42,312 nucleotides of DNA, taken from positions 1-42,312 of the forward strand of contig JAADHO010000213.1 of assembly GCA_013151775.1 (NCBI GenBank), read 5' to 3'. This document shows, piece by piece, positions 24,896 through 32,800 of the stretch. The notes below the pieces were generated by a model that searched no databases, had not been told where the DNA came from, and saw only the letters and a list, made by a program, of their open reading frames with translations. A program made the translations under genes and the position numbers. The stretch is from Deltaproteobacteria bacterium (GTDB taxonomy: Bacteria; Myxococcota_A; Polyangia; Polyangiales; Houyiibacteriaceae). Each line of letters begins with the position of its first letter. The stretch's first letter is position 1.

Positions 24896-26300
24896 GTAGC
24901 CCGCAGCACCACGGACAACCCCCCGGAGCTGTAGGCGCTTTGTCGTAGCCCGTGATGCGCAGCGTCACGTCGGTCTCTTCTGTAACGTCAGCAATGTCCG
25001 CGCCGGCCTCCGTCCGGGTGATCGTGGGAGAGACGAGGTTCACAACCGGGGGCTGGTCGTCCCGACCGAGCGTCACGGTGACGTCGGCGCTGCGCGCGCT
25101 GTGGCCGACGCTGTCGGTCGCAACAGCGTGGATGGTCAGCGGCTGCTCGTCCACGACGCCACCCGGGCTGCGGAAGAAGTAGGAATATGGAGCGCTCGAA
25201 TCCGCCCCGACGAGCGACCCATCCACAAAGAAGTCGACCCGGTTGACGCTGATGTCGTCGACCGCATCCGCGCGAAGTTCGACCAAGCTACCGGAGACGA
25301 CGCGGCTGCCGGCGACGGGGTGGGAGACGGAGACGGTGGGAGGCTGGTCTTCCTGGACGAGCAAGCGCACTTCGCCTGAAAGCGCGCGCTCGGAGTGGAA
25401 GTCCGTCGCCCGCGCCTGGAGCGTTAGCGTCGTCCCCAACCTGGAGGCGGGCACCGTAAGGAAAAAAGTGTGACGCGCGCGAGCGAGGACTCGTGATCCA
25501 CGCGTGCCACCGCTGGAGTCGCCCACGCGGAATGACTGATTGGCGACGCCATCGAGCAGCAGGTCAACGTCGACGCCCGCTCCAAGCGTGTCATCGGCAA
25601 CCTCGACTTCGACCGCGAGGCGCTCCCCTGCCGTGATCGAATCACCCGTGGCGGGTGACAAGACCACCGCCAACGGCTCCTGATTCGCAGCCACGACGAA
25701 GGGGCGACCGGTCCCCGGAGTGGAGGTCCCGCCAAAGCCGTGCGATACAGCCTGAAGGACACGCGTTGTCTCTCCCGTGGACACGTCTCCGACGAGCCCC
25801 GTCACACGCCACACTTCAAAATAGCATGGGACCTCTACGGAGCATCGGTTCTCGAATATCGGATAGCGCGACTCGCCGACGGGAGCGCCATCGACAATGA
25901 ACTCCACGAAGGCGACCGTGGTTCGACTCGGCTCAGCACCCACCGGGCTGGACGCCTGGTAGCGGATGGCGCTGCCCTCGATGTAACGCTCCATGAGCTC
26001 AGGCACATCGATGGTGACGGCCGGCACGGTGATGTGGCTGGTGTCGCTGACACGAACGACGGACTCGTCGGGGTCTGCGACTCCGCCTGCGGTGTCGGTC
26101 GCTTCAGCCCGAATTCGCAGCTCACTATTCCGCATGGACTCGTCGATATCCAAAGAGACCGAGAAGGGAGCGGCGTTGCGGACGCCGATGAGTTCGCCGT
26201 TCAGGAAGAATCGAACCTCCGCGATGCCCACGTCGTCGCGTACGGTCGGGGCGATGTCCAGGGTCTCACCAACGCCGATGGTGGACGCCAACGAGAGGCT
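19000..26300 (-). repeat. Tandem array of about 20 bacterial Ig-like domains
   Basis: Repeating segments of roughly 90-120 residues open with a Pro-rich 'P-P-x-V-x-x-x-x-P-x-x-G' motif. They continue with 'E/A-G-x-x-L-x-V-x-x-x-A-x-D-D-x-x-V-x-x-V' and often reach 'F-F-V-D-G' and 'D-x-x-G'. The pattern matches the Big_7/Big_9-like Ig superfamily. The repeats are diverged at DNA level. The array spans both frames either side of the break near 24,940, which supports a single ancestral gene. Confidence 0.75.
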
Positions 26301-27692
26301 CACCGTCGGCAACGCGTCACGGGCAACGAGGGGAACGGTCGTTGCCACCGTCGGCGAGCTGTGGAGAGAGATCGTCACGTCGACGGGCGCTCCATCGCCG
26401 ATGGCCGCCATGGACAGCACGCCCGTCTCTGCGTCGAGGTCCACGATGCCTGCACCGGCAGGGTCGACGACTACGTCGAGCGCGAACTGGCTCCCGACAG
26501 CCGCCTCCGTGCCGTCGTCGAAGATCCCAATCACGGAATGGATCGGGTAGCGCCGATTCAAGCTCGGGAGGACCCAGCGCCCCGCCGTATCGAGACCATC
26601 CATGCGAAGACCCACGAGCGACTTGCTGGTGTTGACCTCGACCGGAACGTCATCCGAGAACGTACCGTAGGAAGCCGTGATGCGAACGTCCACGACGGCG
26701 GTCTCGGCCAGCGGGTAGACAAGACCTGATGACGTGACCGCTACGATCTCCGGGTGGTTCGACGTATAGCGCACGCCGCTCCCGGAACCTGGCAGGGGCG
26801 TGGGCCCCCGGAACTGAAAGTCCACCGTTGGAACGATGGTGGCCATCTCGAGCAGATTCGTGAAGAGGATGCGGTCCGGGAGTGTGCTGAGACTACTCAC
26901 CGCCTCGTCGAGGTCGCCCCCCGTGAGCACGATCTTGGACAACGACGTCTGATTCCCTGACGCGTCGACAGCATGGGCCTCGACCAGCACGAGCCCGTCC
27001 GAGGAGATGGCGTCGGGATCGAGCTCCCCGATCACGTCTCCAGCCGCCGTGAGAGTGCCGACCGGCACCACCAACTCGAACGCGCCACTACCGTCGGTGG
27101 GCGGGAGTCGAAGGAAACCGCCGGTGTCGGCGAAAGCGCCCTGGCGCGCCTGGTCTACGATGCCACCGGCTGCCCGCAGCTGGGACGCCCGCAGACCGAC
27201 GACGGACACAGCCACATAGGAGATGTCCGTGTCGTCGGCAGCCTGGAGGCTCACTACCAAGTGTTGCCGGCCACCGAGCTTAGCGAAGCTGACGCCCTCC
27301 AGCGTGAGAGATGGCGGCTCCTCGTCCACCGCAAAGGTCTCGGTGTGCGTTTCGAACGTGCCATCAGCGTAGTGAGCCGTGACGGTAGGTGTGAGGCGTG
27401 ACGCACCAGTCGCTTCGAAGGTGAACTCGCAAGCAGCGTTGTCCGAGGTCGAACTCGCGTCCTCCACGCCGCGCGTCTCCGCGGCGGAACCTGAGCCGAT
27501 CACGACCGAGACCAGACTGGTGCAATCTGCGACCCGAACGACGTAGCTCGTCCGATCCTGCCCCGATACGAGCAGCCCGCTGACGCGAATGTCGAGGGCC
27601 GCATGGGCGCGAGGAAATGCTCCGATCGCGACGCCCAGGAGGGAGATGAGCACGAGAGCCGCCGCGACGAGTTTTCCCCTCAGCCGCCTCAC
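24759..27692 (-). CDS. N-terminal segment of a giant exported Ig-like multidomain protein (segment 1 of 3)
   Basis: This segment opens the giant locus. The GTG start at 27,692 is preceded by GGGGGAG four bases upstream. Residues 1-32 form a Sec signal peptide: basic MRRLRGK, a hydrophobic stretch, then AHA before ALD. Residues about 33-420 are Ig-like, including a Big_2-like domain near 26,600-26,850. From about 26,300 leftwards the frame holds repeated bacterial Ig domains of the form 'P-x-V-x-x-x-SP-x-x-G...A-x-DD-x-x-V...V-x-F-F-x-D-G'. Reading sense is lost after GYDK near 24,940. The last ~60 codons are Arg/Gly/Pro-rich and unlike the rest, and the domain continues in the next frame as KRLQLRGVV. 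The role is inferred as a cell-surface or secreted adhesin or scaffold. No enzymatic motif was seen. The family call is firm; the function is not known. Confidence 0.85.
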   Translation of the reverse strand: MRRLRGKLVAAALVLISLLGVAIGAFPRAHAALDIRVSGLLVSGQDRTSYVVRVADCTSLVSVVIGSGSAAETRGVEDASSTSDNAACEFTFEATGASRLTPTVTAHYADGTFETHTETFAVDEEPPSLTLEGVSFAKLGGRQHLVVSLQAADDTDISYVAVSVVGLRASQLRAAGGIVDQARQGAFADTGGFLRLPPTDGSGAFELVVPVGTLTAAGDVIGELDPDAISSDGLVLVEAHAVDASGNQTSLSKIVLTGGDLDEAVSSLSTLPDRILFTNLLEMATIVPTVDFQFRGPTPLPGSGSGVRYTSNHPEIVAVTSSGLVYPLAETAVVDVRITASYGTFSDDVPVEVNTSKSLVGLRMDGLDTAGRWVLPSLNRRYPIHSVIGIFDDGTEAAVGSQFALDVVVDPAGAGIVDLDAETGVLSMAAIGDGAPVDVTISLHSSPTVATTVPLVARDALPTVSLSLASTIGVGETLDIAPTVRDDVGIAEVRFFLNGELIGVRNAAPFSVSLDIDESMRNSELRIRAEATDTAGGVADPDESVVRVSDTSHITVPAVTIDVPELMERYIEGSAIRYQASSPVGAEPSRTTVAFVEFIVDGAPVGESRYPIFENRCSVEVPCYFEVWRVTGLVGDVSTGETTRVLQAVSHGFGGTSTPGTGRPFVVAANQEPLAVVLSPATGDSITAGERLAVEVEVADDTLGAGVDVDLLLDGVANQSFRVGDSSGGTRGSRVLARARHTFFLTVPASRLGTTLTLQARATDFHSERALSGEVRLLVQEDQPPTVSVSHPVAGSRVVSGSLVELRADAVDDISVNRVDFFVDGSLVGADSSAPYSYFFRSPGGVVDEQPLTIHAVATDSVGHSARSADVTVTLGRDDQPPVVNLVSPTITRTEAGADIADVTEETDVTLRITGYDKAPTAPGGCPWCCGLRADRRPRRRAPRGRADTRSDTGSAARVLGHQAVDDSRVQRRGSRA
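24933..24945 (-). other. Frame break 1 in the giant gene
   Basis: On the minus strand the reading GAC AAA GCG (frame 1) becomes sensible again as GAC AAG CGC CTA CAG if one A of the AAA run (24,939-24,941) is skipped. This gives GYDK-RLQLRGVVRGAAGY without loss of domain sense. A sequencing or assembly indel is the simplest reading; a real mutation is possible. No shift-prone slippery site or in-frame stop is positioned as in known programmed +1 shifts. Confidence 0.75.
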
Positions 27693-27710
27693 GCAACTCC
27701 CCCTGAGGGG
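27676..27710 (-). promoter_or_regulatory. Hairpin enclosing the ribosome binding site and start codon of the giant gene
   Basis: On the minus strand CCCCTCAG (27,710-27,703) and CTGAGGGG (27,683-27,676) are perfect reverse complements. They enclose a 19-nt loop that contains GGGGAG, a four-base spacer and the GTG start. The 3' arm lies in codons 3-6. Such a stem would present or occlude the translation start. A regulatory role is inferred only. Confidence 0.45.
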
Positions 27711-28082
27711 GCCAGCCAGCGCACCCGGCTAGGCGCGATGATGCCGGCCCCGTAACCACACTTCGAGAGTCTCGCGTCGCCGAGTGGGCAACTTGGGCGG
27801 CCAGGCGCGACCGATCGGTGAGCGTAGTTCGACACGGCGCCTACCCAAGCACAGACTGAGGCGGCTGTGTATGGGATCGATCTGGGAGCTACAAGTGTTC
27901 AGTTGCACTGCATCCCGGAGACGCATAGCCTGCTTTTCGGCGCGAAGGTGCATCGCTGCATGCGATAGATTTCGATATTTGAACACTTTTCCTGCGACAG
28001 CGGCAGCAATAAATCTGCGTTTAGTTGCGCAAGCTCAACGCAAGCCGCATGCGCCCTGACAGTCGGAGGAGAGGAGCCAAAA
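27711..28082. other. Intergenic region between the giant gene and the small ORF/LuxR pair
   Basis: About 370 bases contain no convincing gene. The part from 27,960 to 28,025 is clearly poorer in GC than its surroundings and is a likely promoter zone. AAGTGTTCA at 27,893-27,901 is repeated inverted as TGAACACTT at 27,980-27,988, but a 9-base match in this span is close to chance. No -35/-10 pair could be assigned with confidence for either direction. Confidence 0.4.
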
Positions 28083-28190
28083 ATGTGGGGAATCGAGGAA
28101 ATGACGCAACCGCCAAGCTCGCTGGCCGAAAAGCAGGCTGACGTGAAGATCACGCGTCAGCTCCCCTACCCGATCGGCCACAGCACATGA
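28083..28190 (+). CDS. 35-residue small protein or leader peptide, translationally coupled to the LuxR-type regulator
   Basis: The ATG at 28,083 is preceded by the purine-rich GGAGGAGAGGAG, the strongest Shine-Dalgarno-like sequence in this neighbourhood. The frame encodes 35 residues, beginning MWGIEEMTQPP and ending IGHST, and stops with a TGA at 28,188-28,190. That stop overlaps the ATG (28,187) of the next gene as ATGA, the classic arrangement for coupled translation, and the next gene lacks a good ribosome binding site of its own. The peptide is hydrophilic with no membrane segment and no recognised family. It could be a real small protein or a leader that meters translation of the regulator. 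It is too short to judge by composition, and the call rests on the start signal and the overlap. Confidence 0.6.
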   Translation: MWGIEEMTQPPSSLAEKQADVKITRQLPYPIGHST

Positions 28191-28888
28191 ATTTCGCGCA
28201 AGTCCCCTCTCCGCACCATGTCGCTCACGGAACGAACCCGCCACGGGGCTCCGCCGACTGCTCGCACGCGTTCCTGCTGGTGGTGGACCCGAACGAAACC
28301 AGCCGCAGTGCCCTCGAGGCTGGCCTGAGCAACGGGCTGAGCAAGCATCGAGGCCGGGCAGCGCTCTCCGTTGAGGCGGGAGCCACCGCGACATGGGCGC
28401 GGGACAAACTCACCCGCGGACCTCGGTGTGCAGGACTGGTATGCGCCGCGACCGTGGGGACCCAGGAGGCGCTCGAGGTGATCGACGCGGTGAGGCTCCA
28501 CCACAACGCGGCGCTGTCCATGCTCATCGGACCGATTTCGGACCACGGGCTGGTTCGGGCCTGTGCGCAGCGGCTTGCGCTTTACAGTCCCAGCCCGGCA
28601 GATTCGATGACTTTGGCCGCGCTAGCCTCCAACGCCGCTGCCCGGCTACGCGCGGAAGCCATCGATGCCCAACGGACCGTCGTAGCCGCGCGCGCGGCTG
28701 AACTCGACCTCACCCGCCGTCAGGCCGACGTCCTCGATCTTCTCGCCCAGGGGATGGCAGGGCGACAGGTCTGCGCACAACTAGACGTGACTCGGAGCAC
28801 CTACCGGAAGCACGTGGCCACGATTCTGATGCGCACGGGCTACCGGCGAACGGCCGATTTGCTCGCGAGCTGGGACCTGGAGATGTAG
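28187..28888 (+). CDS. LuxR/NarL-type transcription regulator with a degenerate receiver-like domain
   Basis: This is a 233-residue cytoplasmic regulator. Residues ~28-140 resemble a response-regulator receiver: FLLVVDPNETS (D34) looks like beta-1 with part of the acidic pocket. The beta-3 position reads CAGLVCAATVG without the phospho-accepting Asp, and the beta-5 region reads LALYSPSP where Lys-Pro is expected. Residues ~174-228 are a LuxR/GerE helix-turn-helix: LTRRQADVLDLLAQG, then QLDVTRSTYRKHV and a final helix. The recognition region differs from the common 'TVKxH' form. The domain layout and missing residues suggest phosphorylation-independent action (inference). It is transcribed divergently from the giant gene and starts inside the stop of the 35-codon ORF. 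No partner histidine kinase is nearby. It could equally be called a stand-alone LuxR-type regulator. Confidence 0.78.
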   Translation: MNFAQVPSPHHVAHGTNPPRGSADCSHAFLLVVDPNETSRSALEAGLSNGLSKHRGRAALSVEAGATATWARDKLTRGPRCAGLVCAATVGTQEALEVIDAVRLHHNAALSMLIGPISDHGLVRACAQRLALYSPSPADSMTLAALASNAAARLRAEAIDAQRTVVAARAAELDLTRRQADVLDLLAQGMAGRQVCAQLDVTRSTYRKHVATILMRTGYRRTADLLASWDLEM

Positions 28889-29098
28889 GCGAGCGGCGAG
28901 ACCCTCGATCGGGCAAGCCGGACCGAACGGGAAATAAAGGTCGTGGCGGGCGCGGAGGGGCGAACCCGGCGTGTTTCAGCGGGCGGGCAGGACTCCACGA
29001 GGAGCGCGGACGGATCGCGACCTGTCTGCCCTCACTCCCCAATCAGGTCTGAACCCAGGCGGACTGTCAATCAGAGCCTCGAGTGCTATCATTGGCGC

Positions 29099-29740
29099 AT
29101 GCGGGGGATCCTGTGGCTGATGTTGCTGTGCTGTGGGGGCTGCTACCTCTCCCACGGTATCGGCGAAGACTCGCGCGACGCAGGGCTGATGTCGGACTCG
29201 AGCATCGACGCCCCGTCGCCTCCGAGGGACACGGGCGTGCGCGACGCGCGAGGCGACTCCAACATCCTCGATTCGCGTGTGCGCGACTCGGGCAGGCGCG
29301 ACACCGGGAGACCGGACACGGGCGTCCTCGATTCGGGCACGCCGCGCGACGCGGGCGACTGCGTGCTGCCCGTCGAGGCCTACCCCGAGAGCGACGTGTG
29401 CCGGCCCGAGACGGGCGCCTGCATCACCCGCTGCGGAACCAACCAGGCCTGCATCGTGATCTGTCTGAGACGCGACCCGACCTGCCAAGCCTGCGCCGTG
29501 CGCAACGCCCTCGCCTGCTTCAACAGCACGCCCTGCGCCCCGCTCTACCCGGCGGTCTCCTGCTGCGTCGTCAACATGTGCTCCCTCGAACGCGTCGACG
29601 AGATCCTCAACGTCTGCACCGCCCTCGCCTGCGGCGACGTGATGCAGCCCTACGTCGACTGCGCCATCGCCGACTCCCGCGCCCGCTGCCGACGCGCCAT
29701 CGCCGACTGCGGCCTACCGCCGACCCTGCTCGGGTTCTGA
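29099..29740 (+). CDS. Cys-rich putative outer-membrane lipoprotein with an Asp-rich linker
   Basis: The 213-residue product starts at the ATG at 29,099. The frame is open further upstream, but that part reads as non-coding sequence and lacks a signal peptide. Residues 1-15 (MRGILWLMLLCCGGC) look like a lipoprotein signal ending at Cys15, although the -3 residue is Cys rather than Leu, so the lipobox is imperfect. Residues ~20-85 are a low-complexity linker of DAG/DTG/DSG units, typical of myxobacterial lipoproteins. Residues ~86-213 carry many cysteines with spacings suggesting disulfides (for example CITRCGTNQAC, CQAC, SCCVVNMC). No known family was recognised. Lgt and LspA, which would process it, are encoded 3-5 kb away. 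Confidence 0.72.
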   Translation: MRGILWLMLLCCGGCYLSHGIGEDSRDAGLMSDSSIDAPSPPRDTGVRDARGDSNILDSRVRDSGRRDTGRPDTGVLDSGTPRDAGDCVLPVEAYPESDVCRPETGACITRCGTNQACIVICLRRDPTCQACAVRNALACFNSTPCAPLYPAVSCCVVNMCSLERVDEILNVCTALACGDVMQPYVDCAIADSRARCRRAIADCGLPPTLLGF

Positions 29741-29831
29741 GCGCGGCACGACGCTGAGCGTGTCTTCGCCAGCAGTGGGCTCAGGCACCGGGCCAGATGC
29801 CTCCCGCGCGCGGCGTGGTACATAGCGGGCC

Positions 29832-32800
29832 ATGTTCGAGCCCGTCTCTCCTCAGGTCTCCTTCCCCGCCCTCGACGAGCGTTGCCTCACGCTCTGGAAG
29901 GAGCAGGACGTCTTCGCCAAGACCGTCGCGCGCGGCGAGGGCAAGCCGAGCTTCGTCTTCTACGAGGGGCCGCCCACGGCCAACGGCATGCCGCATCCGG
30001 GTCACGTGCTGACGCGCGTGATGAAGGACGTCTTCCTGCGCTACCGCTCCATGTGCGGCTACCACGTGCCGCGGCGCGCCGGTTGGGATACGCACGGGCT
30101 GCCCGTCGAGGTCGAGGTCGAGAAGGCCCTCGGCATCAACGGCAAGGACGCCATCGCCGAGTATGGCGTCGAGGCCTTCAGCCAGGCCTGCATCGACTCC
30201 GTCTTCCGCTACATCGACGAGTGGCGGCGCATGACCACGCGCATCGGCTTCTGGGTCGACCTCGACGACGCCTACGTCACCTTCCACCGCTCCTACGTCG
30301 AGAGCGTGTGGTGGGCCCTGTCGCAGCTCTTCGAGCAGGGCATGCTCTACAAGGGCTACAAGGTCGTGTGGTGGTGGCCCCAAGGCGGCACGGCGCTGTC
30401 CGCAGGCGAGGTCGGACAGGGCTACAAGCAGGTCGACGACCCGAGCGTGGTGGTGCGCTTCCGCGTCGTCGGGGAGGAGCGCACGAGCCTGCTCGCGTGG
30501 ACGACCACGCCCTGGACCCTGCCGTCGAACATCGCCCTCGCGGTGGATCCGAAGCTCGACTACGCCTGCGCGAGGCTCGAGGATGGTGAGCGCGTGTGGC
30601 TGGCCGCCGCGCGCATCGAGGCCGTGCTCGGCGAGCGAGAGTACGAGGTCGTCGCGACCAAGACGGGCGCCGAGCTGGTGGGCCTGCGCTACGACTCCCC
30701 CTTCCACTACGCCGAGCCCCAGGGAGGTCCCGCCCATCAGGTGATCGTCGCGGACTTCGTCACCCTCGACACGGGCACGGGCATGGTGCATCTGGCTCCC
30801 GCCTTCGGCGAGGACGACTTCCGCGTCTGCAAGGCGCAGGGGCTCGGCTTCCTGCAGCTCGTCAGACCCGATGGCATCTTCCCCGAGGAGGTCACGGACT
30901 TCGCCGGGCGCTTCGTCAAGGACGCCGACCGCGACATCGTGAAGCTGCTCGACGAGCGCGGTCTGCTCTTCGCGCAGGAGACCTATCGCCACGACTACCC
31001 CTTCTGCTGGCGCAAGATGGACGACCCCTTGATCCAGTACGCGCGGCGCTCGTGGTTCATCAAGACCACGCGCGAGATCGAACGCGTGAAGGCCAACAAC
31101 CAAGCCGTGCATTGGGAGCCCGCCCACATCAAGGACGGGCGCTTCGGCCAATTCCTCGAGGGCAACGTCGACTGGGCCCTCTCCCGCGAGCGCTTCTGGG
31201 GCACGCCCCTGCCGATCTGGGTCAACGACGAGACGGGCACAGTCGAGGCTGTGGGCTCGGTGGACGCGATCCTCGAGAAGAACGCGGACGCCTTCGCCGA
31301 GTTCGACGCCGCCAAGGCGGACAATCCCGAACTCTCCGAGCACCTGCGCGTCCATAAGCCTTGGATCGACAACGTCACCTGGACCAAGCCCGGGGAGCCC
31401 GGCACCTATCGACGCGTGCCCGAGGTGATCGACTGCTGGTTCGACTCGGGCTGCATGCCCTTCGCCCAATGGGGCTATCCGCATCAGAACAAGGACAAGT
31501 TCGAGGCGGCCTTCCCGGCGGATTTCATCACCGAGGCCGTGGATCAGACGCGCGGCTGGTTCTACTCGCTGATGACCATCAGCACCTTGATGTTCCCTGA
31601 CGCGGAGCTGCCGCATCCCTTCAAGAACTGCTTCGTGATGGGCTTGGTCACGGACGCCAAGGGCAAGAAGCTCAGCAAGCGGGACAAGAACTACACGGAT
31701 CCGCTGGTGCTGATGGACGAGGTCGGCGCCGACGCCATGCGCTGGTCCCTCTACACGGGCACGGTGCCCGGCCAGAACACGCGCTTCGGCAAGGCCGCCG
31801 CCGAGGGCGCGGCGCGGGAGTTCTTGCTCAAGCTCTGGAACGTCTACAGCTTCTTCGTCACCTACGCGCGCATCGACGGCTTCGAGCCGAGCGCCGACGC
31901 GCCCGATCCGAGCGAGCGCAGCGACATGGACCGCTACATCCTCGCGGAGCTGGATCACACCATCCGGCGCGTGCGCGAAGAGCTCGACCAATACCGCAGC
32001 CACCTCGCCGCGCGGGCCCTCGGCGACTTCGTCGACGCGCTGTCCAACTGGTACGTGCGCCGCAGCCGCGCCCGCTTCTGGGCCGAGGGAGACAGCGTCG
32101 ACAAGCGAGCCGCCTTCGCGACGCTCTACGAGGTGCTCTCGGAGACCAGCCTGCTGCTCGCGCCCTTCGTGCCCTTCATGGCCGAGGAGATGTTCCAGAA
32201 CTTGGTGCGCGCACAGCGGGATGACGCGGAGGTCTCCGTGCACCTCGAAGGCTTCCCGGAGGCGCGCGAGGAGCGCCGAGACGACTCGCTGCGAGAGGCC
32301 GTGGAGGCCACACGCGACGTGGTCGCTTTGGGTCAGCGCGTGCGCAACGAGACCCGGCTCAAGGTGCGTCAGCCCCTGAGTCGCGCCATCGTCGTCACGC
32401 ACGGCGAGGCCGAACGCGCGGCCATTGCTCGCTTCGCACAGGCGATCCGTGAGGAGCTGAACGTGCGCGAACTCGAGTTCACGAATGAGCCCGAGCGCTA
32501 CGTCGAGTACGTGCTCGTGCCCAACTTCCGCGTCCTCGGGCCACGCGTGGGTCGACGCGTACCGGCGGTGAAGGCGGCGCTCTCCGCGGCGGATGGCTCC
32601 GCCCTGCACGCCGAGATGAGCGCGCACGGGAAGGTGACGCTGGACGTCGAGGGGGAGACGCTCGAGCTCGGCCCCGAAGAGGTGGAGGTGCGGCTCACGG
32701 CCAAGCCCGGCTTCGCAGCGGCCGCCGAGGGCGAGCGCGTGCTCTTGCTCGACACGGAGATCACGCCGGAGCTCAAGCGCGCCGGGCTCGCGCGCGAGGT

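Noticed and set aside
24880-24945. Programmed +1 frameshifting at the first break
   Set aside because: No in-frame stop, slow codon or stimulatory Shine-Dalgarno arrangement of the known kind (as in prfB) is seen at the seam; an indel is simpler.
27729-27986. 85-codon minus-strand frame upstream of the giant gene
   Set aside because: Ribosome binding site is too close to the start, composition is Arg-rich without pattern, and the frame covers the likely promoter region.
27893-27988. Inverted 9-base repeat AAGTGTTCA/TGAACACTT as a LuxR-type operator
   Set aside because: A single 9-base match within ~400 bases is near chance and the arms are 78 bases apart; noted in the intergenic entry only.
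27784-28059. 91-codon plus-strand frame in the same intergenic region
   Set aside because: No ribosome binding site and no recognisable protein features; it spans the GC-poor presumed promoter zone.
28943-29098. Upstream in-frame start of the Cys-rich lipoprotein
   Set aside because: The extra 52 residues read as non-coding and would bury the lipoprotein signal peptide.
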